DNA of 64,000 bases from Chelativorans sp. J32 (GCF_000518985.1 NZ_JAEQ01000005.1:124001-188000), one strand, 5' to 3'; positions 35,226 through 45,118 are shown, numbered from the stretch's first letter. A program made the numbers and translations. The notes: a model not told the origin generated them from the sequence alone.

Positions 35226-35903
35226 TTAGCGCATCACATAGACGATACGGCGGCTCTGCGGCTCAACAAGAACCGGCTGATTGTTCACATAGACATACCG
35301 GTACTCATAGTCCGGGATCTCGCGAACGGCCACGGTTTCGGGAAGCTGCGCGCCGACGACGACTTCACCTTCCAGATAGACCGGCTCTACCTGATGCTGC
35401 TGGACGTAGCTCACGACCCGCTCGGGTGGCGTAATCGTGTCGATCGCTCCGCCGGCCACGGCACCCGCCGCGCCACCCACGGCAGCGCCGACCGGGCCAC
35501 CGATGATCGCGCCGGCAACGGCACCCGTGGTAGCGCCGGTAAGCGCGCCGGCACCTTCCGTGCTGGCCGTCGTCTCATAGGTCACGGTAGGAACGGCGTC
35601 AGCCGGGCGTTCGGTGAGCACCACCGTCTGACCGCCGCCCAGAGTGGCCGTCAGATAGTCCGAATAGGCCCATCCCTGCACACCATTATGGTTGACCTGG
35701 CACCATTTGCTGCCCTGAATGCAGCCATTGATGGTGGTCTGCTGCGAGGCGCCAATAACGCCCACGACCGGATAGTTCGGACCCGGGCCGGCGCGTACAT
35801 TCAGGTCAGTGGTGGCGGTCGCCATGGTCTGCGCCGAGGCGATGCCGGAAAGCGCGAACAAAGCGGCAGCCGCGGTTACGCTCTTCAAGGCAAGTGATTT
35901 CAT
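35226..35903 (-). CDS. secreted SH3-domain protein with glycine-zipper and DUF1236
   Basis: 225 residues from ATG 35903 (GAGGAGA upstream). Signal peptide ends at ALSGIASA-Q (about residue 24). Then a bacterial SH3 domain, about 30-90: TTDLNVRAGPGPNYPVVGVI and WCQVNHNGVQGWAYSDYL. Next a Gly/Ala helix-forming stretch of about 45 residues (GATTGAVAGAIIGGPVGAAVGGAAGAVAGG), a glycine-zipper that can span or insert in membranes. The end is DUF1236 (EIPDYEYRYVYVNNQPVLVEPQSRRIVYVM). A cell-envelope role is inferred; no enzyme motif is present. It is divergent from the lytic transglycosylase gene. Confidence 0.88.
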   Translation of the reverse strand: MKSLALKSVTAAAALFALSGIASAQTMATATTDLNVRAGPGPNYPVVGVIGASQQTTINGCIQGSKWCQVNHNGVQGWAYSDYLTATLGGGQTVVLTERPADAVPTVTYETTASTEGAGALTGATTGAVAGAIIGGPVGAAVGGAAGAVAGGAIDTITPPERVVSYVQQHQVEPVYLEGEVVVGAQLPETVAVREIPDYEYRYVYVNNQPVLVEPQSRRIVYVMR

Positions 35904-36050
35904 CTTCAGTCTCCTCAATTGTCCCTTGCAAAAACGAACGAGTAGAGGCCTGTTTCGTTCCCAAACTGTGTGATAGTTGCCCTTCGGGCGTAACAAAGCG
36001 CTGATGAAATTCGGCGACACTGGACGAGGGCTTCGAGTAGGAGATTCCGT

Positions 36051-36866
36051 ATGAGTCGAAGTGGTAAGGCGAAAGATTTTGCTGCGGTTCTGTTTTCATT
36101 CTTCTTCCTGAGCGGTTCTGCTTTGGCCGCAACATGCGGAAACGACGGCAAGGGCTTCGAAGCGTGGAAGGCCGCGTTCATTCAGGAAGCGGCGGCACGA
36201 GGCGCGGGGCGCACATCCCTCGATGCGCTGGCACGCACCAGTTATGCGAGCAAGACGATCGCCGCCGACCGCGGACAGAAGAGCTTCAAGCTCTCTCTCG
36301 ACAGCTTCATGCAGAAGCGCGGTGCAAATGCCATCGTTTCCCGCGGCAAGAACATGAAGAAGAAGCATGCCGCGCTATTCGACCGCATCGAGCGTCAATT
36401 TGGCGTGCCTGCCGGTCCGCTGATCGCGATCTGGGGCATGGAGACCGGCTTCGGGGGCTTCCTGGGCAACCAGCACACCCTTTCCGCCGTGGCGACGCTT
36501 GCCTATGACTGCCGTCGCTCGGAATTCTTCACCGAGCATCTGTATGCAGCGCTCACCTTGATCGATCGGGGCATGATGAGCCCCTCAGCGATCGGAGCCG
36601 CACATGGCGAGATCGGGCAGACGCAGTTTCTGCCTGGCAATGCGCTGCGCTACGCGGTGGATGGCGACGGTGACGGGCGCATCGACATGATCGGTTCGCC
36701 GGCCGACGCGCTTGCCTCCACCGCCAATTTCCTGCGGGCGCATGGCTGGAGGCCTGGAGCGGGCTACCAGCCCGGCCAACCCAATTTCCAGGCGATACAG
36801 GGCTGGAACGCAGCAAGCGTTTATCAGCAGGCCATCGCGATCATGGCTCAGCAGATCGACGGGTAA
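36051..36866 (+). CDS. lytic murein transglycosylase (SLT_2 / MltB-like)
   Basis: 271 residues with signal peptide (VLFSFFFLSGSALA-A, cleavage about residue 25), therefore periplasmic. The catalytic region FGVPAGPLIAIWGMETGFGGFLG contains the presumed catalytic Glu at about residue 131, and AHGEIGQTQFLPGNALRYAVDGDGDGRIDM followed by ASTANFLRAHGW is typical of the MltB-type family that cleaves peptidoglycan with 1,6-anhydro product. TAGGAGA precedes ATG 36051. No C-terminal peptidoglycan-binding domain, so it is the short form of the family. A terminator hairpin encloses the stop codon. Confidence 0.93.
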   Translation: MSRSGKAKDFAAVLFSFFFLSGSALAATCGNDGKGFEAWKAAFIQEAAARGAGRTSLDALARTSYASKTIAADRGQKSFKLSLDSFMQKRGANAIVSRGKNMKKKHAALFDRIERQFGVPAGPLIAIWGMETGFGGFLGNQHTLSAVATLAYDCRRSEFFTEHLYAALTLIDRGMMSPSAIGAAHGEIGQTQFLPGNALRYAVDGDGDGRIDMIGSPADALASTANFLRAHGWRPGAGYQPGQPNFQAIQGWNAASVYQQAIAIMAQQIDG

Positions 36867-36880
36867 TCCCGTCGATCTTA
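36855..36880 (+). terminator. terminator overlapping the transglycosylase stop codon
   Basis: GATCGACGGG (36855-36864) and CCCGTCGATC (36869-36878) form a perfect 10-base stem with loop TAAT; the TAA stop is in the loop and TTATT follows. A second stem, TTGTGCGCC (36891-36899) with GGCGCACAA (36906-36914), lies between the convergent genes and may serve argG. Confidence 0.75.
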
Positions 36881-36931
36881 TTGTCGGCCTTGTGCGCCAA
36901 GTCGGGCGCACAAATTACGCTTGATGCTTCG

Positions 36932-38158
36932 TCAGCCTTGCCGACGCTTGCGCGCAGCAAGCGTCCTCAGCCGCAACGCGTTGAGGCGGATGAAGCCGGC
37001 GGCGTCCTTCTGATCGTAAGCGCCGCGGTCGTCTTCGAACGTAACCAGGGCATCCGAGTAGAGCGACTTGTCCGAGCGGCGGCCTGTGACGATCACATTG
37101 CCCTTGTAGAGCTTCAGCCGCACCTCGCCCTCGACATCCTCCTGGCTCTTATCGATAAGCGCCTGCAGCATTTCACGTTCGGGCGAGTACCAGAAACCGT
37201 TGTAGATGAGCTCAGCATAGCGGGGCATCAGCTCATCCTTGAGATGGGCTGCGCCGCGGTCCAGCGTAATCGACTCAATGGCCCGGTGCGCCGCAAGGAG
37301 AATGGTACCGCCCGGTGTCTCGTACACGCCGCGCGACTTCATCCCGACAAAGCGATTTTCCACTAGATCGATGCGGCCAATGCCATTGTCGCGGCCGAGA
37401 TCGTTAAGGGCCGCAAGCAGCGTCGCAGGCGACATGGCCTCGCCATTCAGCGAAACCGCATCGCCGCGCTTGAACCCGACGGTGATTTCGGTCGGCCGAT
37501 CCGGCGCATCGAAGGGGGAGACGGTGCGCTGGTGGACATATTCAGGCGGCTCGCTCCAGGGATCCTCGAGCACCTTGCCTTCAGAGGAAGAGTGGAGAAG
37601 ATTGGCGTCGACGGAGAACGGAGCCTCGCCCTGCTTGTCCTTCGGCACGGGAATCTGATGCTCCCGGGCGAAGTTCAACAGATCCGTGCGAGACTTGAAG
37701 GACCAGTCACGCCAGGGCGCGATGACCTTGATGTCGGGATTGAGCGCATAGGCGGTGAGTTCGAACCGCACCTGGTCATTGCCCTTGCCGGTGGCACCGT
37801 GGGCAACGGCGTCCGCGCCCGTTTCGGCGGCGATTTCCACCAGGCGCTTGGCAATCAGCGGCCGCGCGATCGAGGTTCCGAGCAGATAGGTTCCCTCGTA
37901 AAGCGCATTCGCGCGGAACATCGGGAAAACGAAGTCGCGAACGAATTCCTCGCGCAGATCCTCGATGTGGATTTCCTTGATGCCGAGCATCTCTGCCTTG
38001 CGGCGCGCCGGCTCCAGTTCCTCGCCCTGACCAAGATCAGCGGTGAAGGTCACCACTTCGGCGCCGAGCTCCGTCTGCAGCCATTTCAGGATGATCGAGG
38101 TGTCGAGGCCGCCCGAATAGGCCAGCACGACCTTTTTAACGTCTTTGTGTGTCGCCAT
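36932..38158 (-). CDS. argG: argininosuccinate synthase
   Basis: 408 residues, normal length. ATP pyrophosphatase motif [18 protein letters not shown] at about 10-27, [13 protein letters not shown] (about 115-128) contacting aspartate and citrulline, and [18 protein letters not shown] in the C-terminal domain. Makes argininosuccinate from citrulline, aspartate and ATP in arginine synthesis. Monocistronic here. A 9-base stem downstream may terminate it. Confidence 0.97.
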   Translation of the reverse strand: MATHKDVKKVVLAYSGGLDTSIILKWLQTELGAEVVTFTADLGQGEELEPARRKAEMLGIKEIHIEDLREEFVRDFVFPMFRANALYEGTYLLGTSIARPLIAKRLVEIAAETGADAVAHGATGKGNDQVRFELTAYALNPDIKVIAPWRDWSFKSRTDLLNFAREHQIPVPKDKQGEAPFSVDANLLHSSSEGKVLEDPWSEPPEYVHQRTVSPFDAPDRPTEITVGFKRGDAVSLNGEAMSPATLLAALNDLGRDNGIGRIDLVENRFVGMKSRGVYETPGGTILLAAHRAIESITLDRGAAHLKDELMPRYAELIYNGFWYSPEREMLQALIDKSQEDVEGEVRLKLYKGNVIVTGRRSDKSLYSDALVTFEDDRGAYDQKDAAGFIRLNALRLRTLAARKRRQG

Positions 38159-38301
38159 CGTCTTTTCCGAGTGAGTTCGCGCCCCCGGCGATCCGCGGGC
38201 AGAGCGCCGATCCCAGTGCCGGCCGAACTATTATCAGGAAAAGACGCCCGGGCAAGGGCGCAGGGAGGCCGCTGGGGTCTGGCGGCCGCCCTGAATGCGT
38301 C

Positions 38302-38802
38302 TCAGCTGCAGGACTGGATCGACTGCAGCGCGGCAGAAAGGCCGAGGAGCGAGAAAGTGTAATTCGTGTTGTTGCCGCGGCGCGACGTGGCGGTGACGCG
38401 CATGTCCGATCCTGCGCGCATGGCCGCAATGAGTTGCGGCTCTTCCGCCGCATTTTCCATCCAGGCCGACTTGCCCTGGGTGAACATGGTGAACGAACGG
38501 TTGCCGACGGTGACGGTCACCTTGGAGCCTTCGCGAAGATCGTATCCCGCGATGAACTGGGGCTCGAAGGCCACATTCTGCCCGGGTTTCTGGCTCACGA
38601 AGAAGAAGATGTCGCCATGATCGAGGGTCGCCGGTTCCTTCTGCTTCGGGACGCTCATCACGTAGCAGACCTTGCCGTTATCGGATTGATAGCTGTAGGT
38701 ACCCCAGTCGCGATGCTGGCCGACGGCAGTCGCCTGCGCGAAGGCCGGCCCCGCGGCAGCGAGCGTGCAAAGCATAAAGAGGGACGTGAAAAATCTACGC
38801 AT
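38302..38802 (-). CDS. invasion-associated locus B (IalB) family secreted protein
   Basis: 166 residues from ATG 38802 (TAGGAC just upstream; the frame opens at 38868). Signal peptide MRRFFTSLFMLCTLAAAGPAFA. The mature part begins QHRDWGTYSYQSDNGKVCYVMSVPKQ, the usual entry of the IalB fold (W-x-x-Y and C-Y motifs), and it ends with two or three hydrophobic beta segments and a C-terminal Cys (QSCS) that can pair with the Cys of KVCYV. Periplasmic. Despite the family name, taken from Bartonella, such proteins are common in free-living rhizobia and their function is unclear. Confidence 0.85.
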   Translation of the reverse strand: MRRFFTSLFMLCTLAAAGPAFAQATAVGQHRDWGTYSYQSDNGKVCYVMSVPKQKEPATLDHGDIFFFVSQKPGQNVAFEPQFIAGYDLREGSKVTVTVGNRSFTMFTQGKSAWMENAAEEPQLIAAMRAGSDMRVTATSRRGNNTNYTFSLLGLSAALQSIQSCS

Positions 38803-39028
38803 GGTCCTACCGTTCTTTTGCCTGCTATTGACCCCTGAGCCATCAGGTGCCGGACCTGATTGCTTCATTTTTATTTAATTTGGGTTACCGAAAGATAATT
38901 CCGCCCACGCTTCCCTCGCGAATCCTGCATTTTCATCCGCAAAACAAGGCCGATGAACCGCTTCCAAACCCCACTTTGTGGTTGAATCGGAGGAAAAAGG
39001 CGAGAATTTGACCCGTCTGCGCTCTCGC

Positions 39029-39403
39029 TCAGCGGTCGAGGTTTTCCAGCGCTTTCTTTGCCGCTAGCCGATGCGCGGGCGTGATATGCGCCTTCACGGC
39101 CCCAAGAGCTGCGGCGAGCACGGCAACATCATCGGTGAAGCCGAACACCGCGAGAAAATCCGGCACCGTGTCGAAAGGCAGGATGAAATAGAAGAGGGCA
39201 GCGATAAGAATGCCGCGCACCCGCGTCGGCGTGCTGCTGTCGAGTGCGCAGTAATAGGCCGCGACGACATCTTCCATGAAGGGCACTTGTCGCGCCGCCC
39301 TCTTGACCGTGCGCCAAAAGCGCCGCTTCACCGTTTCTTCGCGGCGGCTTTCTTCACCAGGCCTGACCGGAGCCAGGATTTCACCAATCTTCACGTCGTC
39401 CAT
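39029..39403 (-). CDS. DUF1232 (YkvA-like) membrane protein
   Basis: 124 residues from ATG 39403, with GAGGAG about 7 bases upstream. An N-terminal charged segment is followed by AAYYCALDSSTPTRVRGILIAALFYFILPFDTVPDFLAVFGFTDDVAVLAAAL. The block YFILPFDxxPDFL followed by GFTDD is the DUF1232 signature, usually one or two membrane helices with a conserved D-x-x-PD. Function unknown. It is upstream-adjacent to phhB with 66 bases between, same strand. Confidence 0.88.
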   Translation of the reverse strand: MDDVKIGEILAPVRPGEESRREETVKRRFWRTVKRAARQVPFMEDVVAAYYCALDSSTPTRVRGILIAALFYFILPFDTVPDFLAVFGFTDDVAVLAAALGAVKAHITPAHRLAAKKALENLDR

Positions 39404-39469
39404 CAGCCACTCCTCGCCACGAGATGTGGGGAAACGCTTCAGGGAATGCAATGCCGGGCGAACCCCGCC

Positions 39470-39766
39470 TCATTTGGCCGCGTAGGCGTTCATTTTCTTC
39501 GCCAGCTTGAAATCAAGCTCGGTAAGCCCGCCGGATGAGTGCGTCGTCAGCTTCACGTCGACCGTTTTATAAACATTCGACCACTCCGGATGGTGGTCTA
39601 GCTTCTCGGCGGCAAGGGCCACCCGTACCATGAAGCCGAACGCCTCATTGAAGTTGGAAAAGACGAAGCGGCGGCGGATTGCGGTGCCGTCATCGGCAAG
39701 CTCCCACCCTTCGAGCTCCGAAAGGGCTTCTTCAGCCTCTTTCCTGTCGAGTTTCTGCCTTGCCAT
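39470..39766 (-). CDS. phhB: pterin-4a-carbinolamine dehydratase
   Basis: 98 residues from ATG 39766, with GGAGG about 6 bases upstream. The family motif is complete: [40 protein letters not shown], including the catalytic His pair (HHP) and TH..GGLT..D. The enzyme dehydrates 4a-hydroxytetrahydrobiopterin made by aromatic amino acid hydroxylases; the same fold can act in molybdopterin metabolism or as a dimerisation cofactor. No phenylalanine hydroxylase gene is in the window. Confidence 0.95.
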   Translation of the reverse strand: MARQKLDRKEAEEALSELEGWELADDGTAIRRRFVFSNFNEAFGFMVRVALAAEKLDHHPEWSNVYKTVDVKLTTHSSGGLTELDFKLAKKMNAYAAK

Positions 39767-39813
39767 CAACAACCTCCGTGCTATCGCATCAGCAAAAGGA
39801 TAACGCTTCCGCC

Positions 39814-40335
39814 ATGAGCAAACAGCCCCGCATCACCATCCTTTTCGTCTGCCTTGGCAATATCTGCCGTTCGCCACTGGCCGAGGGCGTCTTTCGCGAA
39901 GTACTGCGGGAAAAGGGGCAGGAGCATCTTTTCGAAATTGATTCGGCCGCTCTCGGCGACTGGCATGTGGGCCAGCGGCCTGATCCCCGGTCTGTCGCTG
40001 CCGCCCGGCGCCACGGGCTCGACATTTCCGGTCAGAAGTGCCGCCAGGTTAACCCGGAGGATTTCCGGCACTTCGACCTGATATTCGGCATGGACCGCGG
40101 CAATATTCGCAGGCTGCAGCACCTGGCCCCGCCGGACACGCGCGGACGCGTCCACCTTTTCCTCGAATATGCGCTTGGCAGACCGGAAGAGGTTCCGGAC
40201 CCGTATTATGAGGACGAAGAAAGCTTTGAGGCTGTCTATCGCATGATCCGCGAAGCTTCCGAGGCGCTTGCCGAAAGGCTGGCCGAACGGGCGCTCTCGG
40301 TATGCAGGAGCGGCCAGGCTTCCTCGACCACATAG
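39814..40335 (+). CDS. low-molecular-weight protein tyrosine phosphatase
   Basis: 173 residues starting at ATG 39814. The P-loop [14 protein letters not shown] has nucleophile Cys13 and Arg19 (CX5R), and [19 protein letters not shown] carries the general-acid Asp (DPYY). These are the class II Cys-PTP features; it lies in an isolated position, not beside exopolysaccharide tyrosine kinase genes, so a housekeeping role is more likely than capsule control. The C-terminal 33 codons overlap the convergent thpR gene by 100 bases. The start inside the open frame from 39679 is fixed by the family N-terminus. Confidence 0.93.
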   Translation: MSKQPRITILFVCLGNICRSPLAEGVFREVLREKGQEHLFEIDSAALGDWHVGQRPDPRSVAAARRHGLDISGQKCRQVNPEDFRHFDLIFGMDRGNIRRLQHLAPPDTRGRVHLFLEYALGRPEEVPDPYYEDEESFEAVYRMIREASEALAERLAERALSVCRSGQASSTT

Positions 40336-40835
40336 GGGCCGCCGCCCACCGATTCTCTTGACGACATGAGCACGAAACGGCCTACCCGAAAGGGCGCGGC
40401 GGCGAAGTTTCCTCGGGCCGACAGGTAGGAAGCCACCGCATGGGGCGATGCGTTCTTGAGTCTGGCCAGGGTAACGTGCGGCGTGAATTTCCGCTGCTCC
40501 GCAGGCAGGCCGAGACGCTGACAGATGCGCTCGATCTCGCCTTGCAAGGCTTGAAGATCAGGCGAGGCAGCGACGCCCGCCCAAACCGCATGCGGTTTCT
40601 TTTGGCCAAACGCCCCGACGCCTGAAAGGGTGAGGAGGAAGGAAGGACGGCGCACCCGGTCGAGCGCATTGGCAATCTCGTCAGCCACGTGACCTTCCAC
40701 GTCCCCGATGAAGCGCAATGTCAGGTGATAGTTCTCGACATCGATCCAGCGAGCTCCCGGCAATCCGCCGCGCAGGAGCGAGAGCGACAGAGCCGCATCG
40801 CGCGGGATCTCGAGGGCGGTGAAAAGTCGCGGCAT
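40236..40835 (-). CDS. thpR: RNA 2',3'-cyclic phosphodiesterase (2H family)
   Basis: 199 residues with AGGAGG about 6 bases before ATG 40835. The two HxTx motifs of 2H phosphoesterases are HLTL (His37, Thr39) and HVTL (His120, Thr122). Begins MPRLFTALEIP, the ThpR/LigT start. Hydrolyses 2',3'-cyclic phosphate RNA ends and has 2'-5' RNA ligase activity in E. coli. The last 33 residues, after PYVVEEAW, are Ser/Ala/Arg-rich ([19 protein letters not shown]), atypical of the fold, and correspond exactly to the region overlapping the phosphatase gene on the opposite strand. Confidence 0.93.
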   Translation of the reverse strand: MPRLFTALEIPRDAALSLSLLRGGLPGARWIDVENYHLTLRFIGDVEGHVADEIANALDRVRRPSFLLTLSGVGAFGQKKPHAVWAGVAASPDLQALQGEIERICQRLGLPAEQRKFTPHVTLARLKNASPHAVASYLSARGNFAAAPFRVGRFVLMSSRESVGGGPYVVEEAWPLLHTESARSASLSASASEASRIMR

Positions 40836-40916
40836 GGCAACCTCCTCGATTCGCTATGTCACCATCAGCGAATCATCGATTGAGTCATGGGGCAAGCGGT
40901 TTCTCCGGCTCTCCCC

Positions 40917-41597
40917 TCACATGTTCGGCTTTTCCCCCTGAATGAGGGGTTCGACCTTGGGCAGAACGTTCTTCACCATCAGATCGATCCCTTCGGCATT
41001 GGGGTGCATGCCGTCGGCAAGTTGAAGCGAGGCGTTTCCTGCCACGCCTTCGAGGAAAAAGGGCACCAGCGGCAGGTCGTATTTTTCCGCAAGCCGCGGA
41101 TAGATGGCGTTGAAGGCCTTCTGGTAATCGGATCCCAGATTTGGCGCCGCATACATCCCGACCAGCAGGATTCCGATTTTTCTGGCCTTGAGCCGCGTGA
41201 TGATTTCTTCCAGGTTCTTTTCGGTGGAAGCGGGGTCGACGCCGCGCAACATGTCATTGGCGCCCAGCTCGAGGATCACCAGGTCGGTACCTTCGGGGAC
41301 GGACCAGTCAAGTCGCGACAAGCCGCCGCTCGTCGTATCACCCGAAACACCGGCATTGGCGACGGAAACGTTATGCCCTCGCTCGCGCAACACGGCCTCA
41401 AGCCGGTCCGTGAATCCTTCTCCGGCCCCAAGCTCGTAGCCAGCCATCAGGCTATCGCCGAAGCCAACAATGCCGAAGGGCTCTGCGCGGGCGGGCAGGG
41501 AGATCACCACCGTGAGGAAGAGAGCCGCCGTGGCGGATAACATTTTCGCGAGGGGCGAGACAGGGCGGGAAAACACGTCCAAGAATTTGATAGCCAT
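40917..41597 (-). CDS. SGNH-family arylesterase / acyl-CoA thioesterase I (TesA-like)
   Basis: 226 residues from ATG 41597. A signal peptide (LSATAALFLTVVISLPARA) exports it to the periplasm. Catalytic blocks: GFGDSLMAG with nucleophile Ser49, GVSGDTTSGGL, ELGANDMLRG, and DGMHPNAEG supplying Asp and His. This is the TesA/arylesterase type of GDSL hydrolase. It is divergent from a YbbA/YbbP ABC pair, as tesA is beside ybbAP in E. coli. Substrate range (lysophospholipids, esters, thioesters) is broad in the family. Confidence 0.93.
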   Translation of the reverse strand: MAIKFLDVFSRPVSPLAKMLSATAALFLTVVISLPARAEPFGIVGFGDSLMAGYELGAGEGFTDRLEAVLRERGHNVSVANAGVSGDTTSGGLSRLDWSVPEGTDLVILELGANDMLRGVDPASTEKNLEEIITRLKARKIGILLVGMYAAPNLGSDYQKAFNAIYPRLAEKYDLPLVPFFLEGVAGNASLQLADGMHPNAEGIDLMVKNVLPKVEPLIQGEKPNM

Positions 41598-41660
41598 AAA
41601 ACTCAACCCATATCTGCCACAACCGCGCACGTATTCTCACACATATAGGACGGCCTCTAC

Positions 41661-42356
41661 GTGACCACACCTGCGATAGACCTGAAAGACGTTTCGCTCC
41701 GCCTTGGTGAGGGGCCATCCTCCGTGCACGTGCTCAAGGGCGTAAGTCTTTCGGTGGAACGTGGCAAATCCACGGCCATTGTCGGCCCATCCGGATCGGG
41801 CAAGTCGACGCTTCTGATGGTCATCGCCGGCTTGGAAAGAGTGGATGGTGGCAGCGTGCGGATCGCCGGAGAAAGAATTGACCAGCTGACCGAGGATGCC
41901 ATTGCCGCTTTCCGCGGCCGCATGATCGGCATCGTCTTTCAGTCCTTTCACCTCATCCCCAACATGACCGCCCTTGAAAACGTGGCTGTGCCGCTGGAGC
42001 TGGCGGGCCATCCCGAACCCTTTGGCGTTGCGGAAAAGGAACTGGAAGCGGTCGGCCTCAAAGAACGTCTTACGCATTATCCGGGCGAACTTTCCGGCGG
42101 CGAGCAGCAGCGCGTCGCCATCGCGCGTGCGCTCGCGCCGGAGCCTGCCATCATGATCGCGGACGAGCCAACGGGAAATCTTGATCAGGCGACCGGACGG
42201 CAGATCTCGGACCTTCTCTTTTCCACCGCACGCGAACGGGGGACGACGCTCGTGCTGGTAACCCACGATCCCACACTCGCTTCGCGGTGTGACCGGCAGG
42301 TAGCGATGCGCTCGGGCCGAATCGAGACAGCTCCTGAAGCTGTGGTGGCGGGCTAA
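41661..42356 (+). CDS. ABC transporter ATP-binding protein, YbbA-like
   Basis: 231 residues, GTG start at 41661. Walker [10 protein letters not shown] (about residues 42-50), [16 protein letters not shown], signature [15 protein letters not shown], Walker [13 protein letters not shown], and switch VTHDP. The motif DEPTGNLD and overall form are those of the LolD/MacB/YbbA group that works with FtsX-type permeases. Two bases separate it from the permease gene. Divergent from the esterase gene with 63 bases between starts, so promoters overlap. Confidence 0.95.
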   Translation: MTTPAIDLKDVSLRLGEGPSSVHVLKGVSLSVERGKSTAIVGPSGSGKSTLLMVIAGLERVDGGSVRIAGERIDQLTEDAIAAFRGRMIGIVFQSFHLIPNMTALENVAVPLELAGHPEPFGVAEKELEAVGLKERLTHYPGELSGGEQQRVAIARALAPEPAIMIADEPTGNLDQATGRQISDLLFSTARERGTTLVLVTHDPTLASRCDRQVAMRSGRIETAPEAVVAG

Positions 42357-42358
42357 TC

Positions 42359-44962
42359 ATGCCGACGAGCGAAGCCGCCATAGAGGAGAGAAGCCTTCCC
42401 GCCGAGCGTCTAAAGGGCGGGAGGGAAGGGATAGCCCTGGCTTTGCGCTTTGCGCTTCGCGAGATGCGGGGCGGGCTCTCCGGATTCTTCGTCTTCCTCG
42501 CGTGCATAGCACTCGGAGTCGCTGCGATCGGGGGCGTCAATTCCGTTGCCCGCTCGATCAGCAGTGCGGTCGAAAGCCAGGGGCAGGAACTGTTGGGAGC
42601 GGATATCCGTTTCGAGCTCAACCAGCGCGAGGCGGATGCTTCTGAGCTGGCCTGGCTTTCCTCCCTGGGCCAAGTGGCGGTCAGCGCGAACATGCGTTCC
42701 ATGGCGCGGCTACCCGACGGCTCCGATCAGGCACTGGTGGAGGCGAAGGCGGTCGATGGTGCCTATCCCCTTTATGGCGAACTGGTGACCCAACCTGCGC
42801 TTTCTTACGAAGCGCTTTTCGGCCCGAAGGATGGCTCATACGGGGCGGCCGCCCCCTCGCTCCTGCTCGAACGGCTCCATTTATCGATCGGCGATTCTGT
42901 GATGCTTGGCGGCCAAGCCTTCCAGATTCGCGCGGAACTCGTCACCGAGCCGGACCTGGTTTCCGAGAGTTTCGGCTTTGCTCCGCGTCTGTTGGCGTCG
43001 CTCGAAGGGCTGAAGGCTTCCGGCCTCGTTCAACCGGGAAGCCTGGTTGAGCATGCCTATAAAATCCGTCTCGAAAACGGGGCGGACGACGATAGGCTGC
43101 AGGCACTTCGAGATGAAGCGGGCGAACGGTTTCCGAACGCGGGCTGGAGCATACGCACGCGCGCCAATGCCGCCCCGGCCCTTTCCTCGAACATCGAGCG
43201 TTTCTCCCAATTCCTCACGCTTGTCGGACTCACCGCGCTCGTGGTCGGCGGCGTGGGGGTAGCCAATGCCGTTCGCGCCTATCTCGACGGGAAGCGATCG
43301 GTCATTGCGACCTTCAAGAGTTTGGGAGCTTCCGGCCGGTTCGTCGTCACGATCTATCTTTTTCAGATTCTGCTGATCTCGCTGCTCGGTATTGCAGCCG
43401 GCCTCGTCCTTGCTGCTCTCATGCCTTTTGCAGCGAGTTCGCTTCTCTCATCGGTCCTGCCTGTCGCAGCGCAACCCGGTTTTTACCCGAACGCGCTCGC
43501 TCTTGCTGCCGTCTTCGGCATTCTCACTACGCTCGTCTTCGCGCTTCTGCCTCTAGGACGGGCGCGAGAAGTGCCGGCGACCGCGCTCTTTCGCGAGATG
43601 GGAATTGAGACCAGGCGCTGGCCTCGCCCGGTCTATGCCGGGGCGGCGGCAGCCATTGCCGCGATACTTGCGCTGCTCGCCGTATTGAATGCAGAGGAAC
43701 GGGGCATAGCGGCCATATTCGTGGCGGCCGCGATTGCCGCATTCCTGGTGCTCAGGGGCGTCGGCTGGGGCGTGCAAGCGCTCGCCAGGTGCGCCCCTCG
43801 CGTGCGTTCGACAGCTCTCAGGCTGGCGATCGGCAATATTCACCGACCGGGCGCGCTGACACCCTCGGTGGTGCTTTCACTTGGCCTCGGTCTCACGCTC
43901 GTGGCTTCGCTTGCCTTGATCGACGGCAATCTCAGGCGCCAAATCTCCAGCAACCTACCGGAAATCGCCCCGAACTTCTTCTTTGTCGACATTCAGCCTG
44001 CAGAGGCCGAAGCATTCTCCCGGCTTGTCGAACAATACGCACCGAATGGAGAGTTGACCCGCGTGCCCATGCTGCGCGGACGCATAACGGCGCTAAACGG
44101 TGTTGACACCAGCAAGATCACGCCGCCACCGGAAGGTGCCTGGGTGCTGCGCGGGGACCGGGGCATCACCTATTCCGCGACCAAGCCGGTCAATGCGACA
44201 CTGACGGCGGGCGAATGGTGGCCCGAGGATTATTCCGGCGAGCCGCTTGTTTCGTTCACAGCCCAGGAGGGCCGGGAGCTTGGCCTCGAGCTTGGGGATA
44301 CGATCACCGTGAATGTGCTCGGGCGGAGCGTCACCGCCCGCATCGCAAGCTTCCGGCAAGTGGAATGGGAGACGCTATCGATGAATTTCGTGATGGTGTT
44401 CTCGCCCAACACTTTTGCAGGCGCGCCGCATGCCTGGCTGGCTACGCTCACGGATGCAAGCGCAACGGACCAGGAAGACGCTCGCCTTCTCAACGCGGTG
44501 ACGAGGACTTTCCCAACCATCACGACGGTGCGCGTCAAAGATGCGCTCGACGTGGTGAACCGGCTGGTGGGGCAGCTTGCAGTCGCAATCCGGGCCGCAG
44601 CGGCGGTCGCGCTGATAGCCTCCGTGCTCGTGCTCTCCGGTGCGCTGGCTGCCGGCAATCGCGCGCGCATTCACGACGCCGTGGTCTTGAAAACCTTAGG
44701 GGCGACGCGGCGCACCCTGATCAATGCTTTCGCGCTCGAATATCTCCTGATCGGGCTCGCAACCGCCATCTTCGCGCTCGTGGCCGGCGGCACCGCCGCC
44801 TGGTATGTCGTGTCGCGCATCATGAACCTGCCCTGGTCGTTCCTGCCCGAAGTCGCGATCTCGACGATCGTGATTGCGCTCGTGCTTACCGTCGGCTTCG
44901 GACTCATCGGCACCTGGCGCGTTCTTGGCCACAAGGCTGCGCCGATCCTGCGGAACCTGTAA
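42359..44962 (+). CDS. ABC transporter permease, FtsX family, YbbP-like
   Basis: 867 residues with about ten hydrophobic segments and large periplasmic regions. N-terminal helix in GLSGFFVFLACIALGVAAIGGVNSVARSI, then a periplasmic domain (about 70-260), the first FtsX core SQFLTLVGLTALVVGGVGVANAVRAYLDGKR with TFKSLGAS coupling loop, and near the end the second core with LKTLGATRRTLINAFALEYLLIG. The duplicated FtsX layout is that of YbbP, paired with YbbA and TesA. The transported or extruded molecule is unknown, lipid or toxic lipid-like compounds being the suggestion from association with TesA. Confidence 0.93.
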   Translation: MPTSEAAIEERSLPAERLKGGREGIALALRFALREMRGGLSGFFVFLACIALGVAAIGGVNSVARSISSAVESQGQELLGADIRFELNQREADASELAWLSSLGQVAVSANMRSMARLPDGSDQALVEAKAVDGAYPLYGELVTQPALSYEALFGPKDGSYGAAAPSLLLERLHLSIGDSVMLGGQAFQIRAELVTEPDLVSESFGFAPRLLASLEGLKASGLVQPGSLVEHAYKIRLENGADDDRLQALRDEAGERFPNAGWSIRTRANAAPALSSNIERFSQFLTLVGLTALVVGGVGVANAVRAYLDGKRSVIATFKSLGASGRFVVTIYLFQILLISLLGIAAGLVLAALMPFAASSLLSSVLPVAAQPGFYPNALALAAVFGILTTLVFALLPLGRAREVPATALFREMGIETRRWPRPVYAGAAAAIAAILALLAVLNAEERGIAAIFVAAAIAAFLVLRGVGWGVQALARCAPRVRSTALRLAIGNIHRPGALTPSVVLSLGLGLTLVASLALIDGNLRRQISSNLPEIAPNFFFVDIQPAEAEAFSRLVEQYAPNGELTRVPMLRGRITALNGVDTSKITPPPEGAWVLRGDRGITYSATKPVNATLTAGEWWPEDYSGEPLVSFTAQEGRELGLELGDTITVNVLGRSVTARIASFRQVEWETLSMNFVMVFSPNTFAGAPHAWLATLTDASATDQEDARLLNAVTRTFPTITTVRVKDALDVVNRLVGQLAVAIRAAAAVALIASVLVLSGALAAGNRARIHDAVVLKTLGATRRTLINAFALEYLLIGLATAIFALVAGGTAAWYVVSRIMNLPWSFLPEVAISTIVIALVLTVGFGLIGTWRVLGHKAAPILRNL

Positions 44963-45118
44963 GGAGCGCACCGCCGGCGAACACCTTCTTTTGCGCCAGT
45001 TCGGTCTTGCTCTTAGACCAAACAATCATCATATTCCGGTTACGCATGCTGGACTCCTGCCAGCGGCGCTCGGCGGTCTGCCGACACCGGACGGGAGAGT
45101 AGCGAGAAAGAGGAACAC

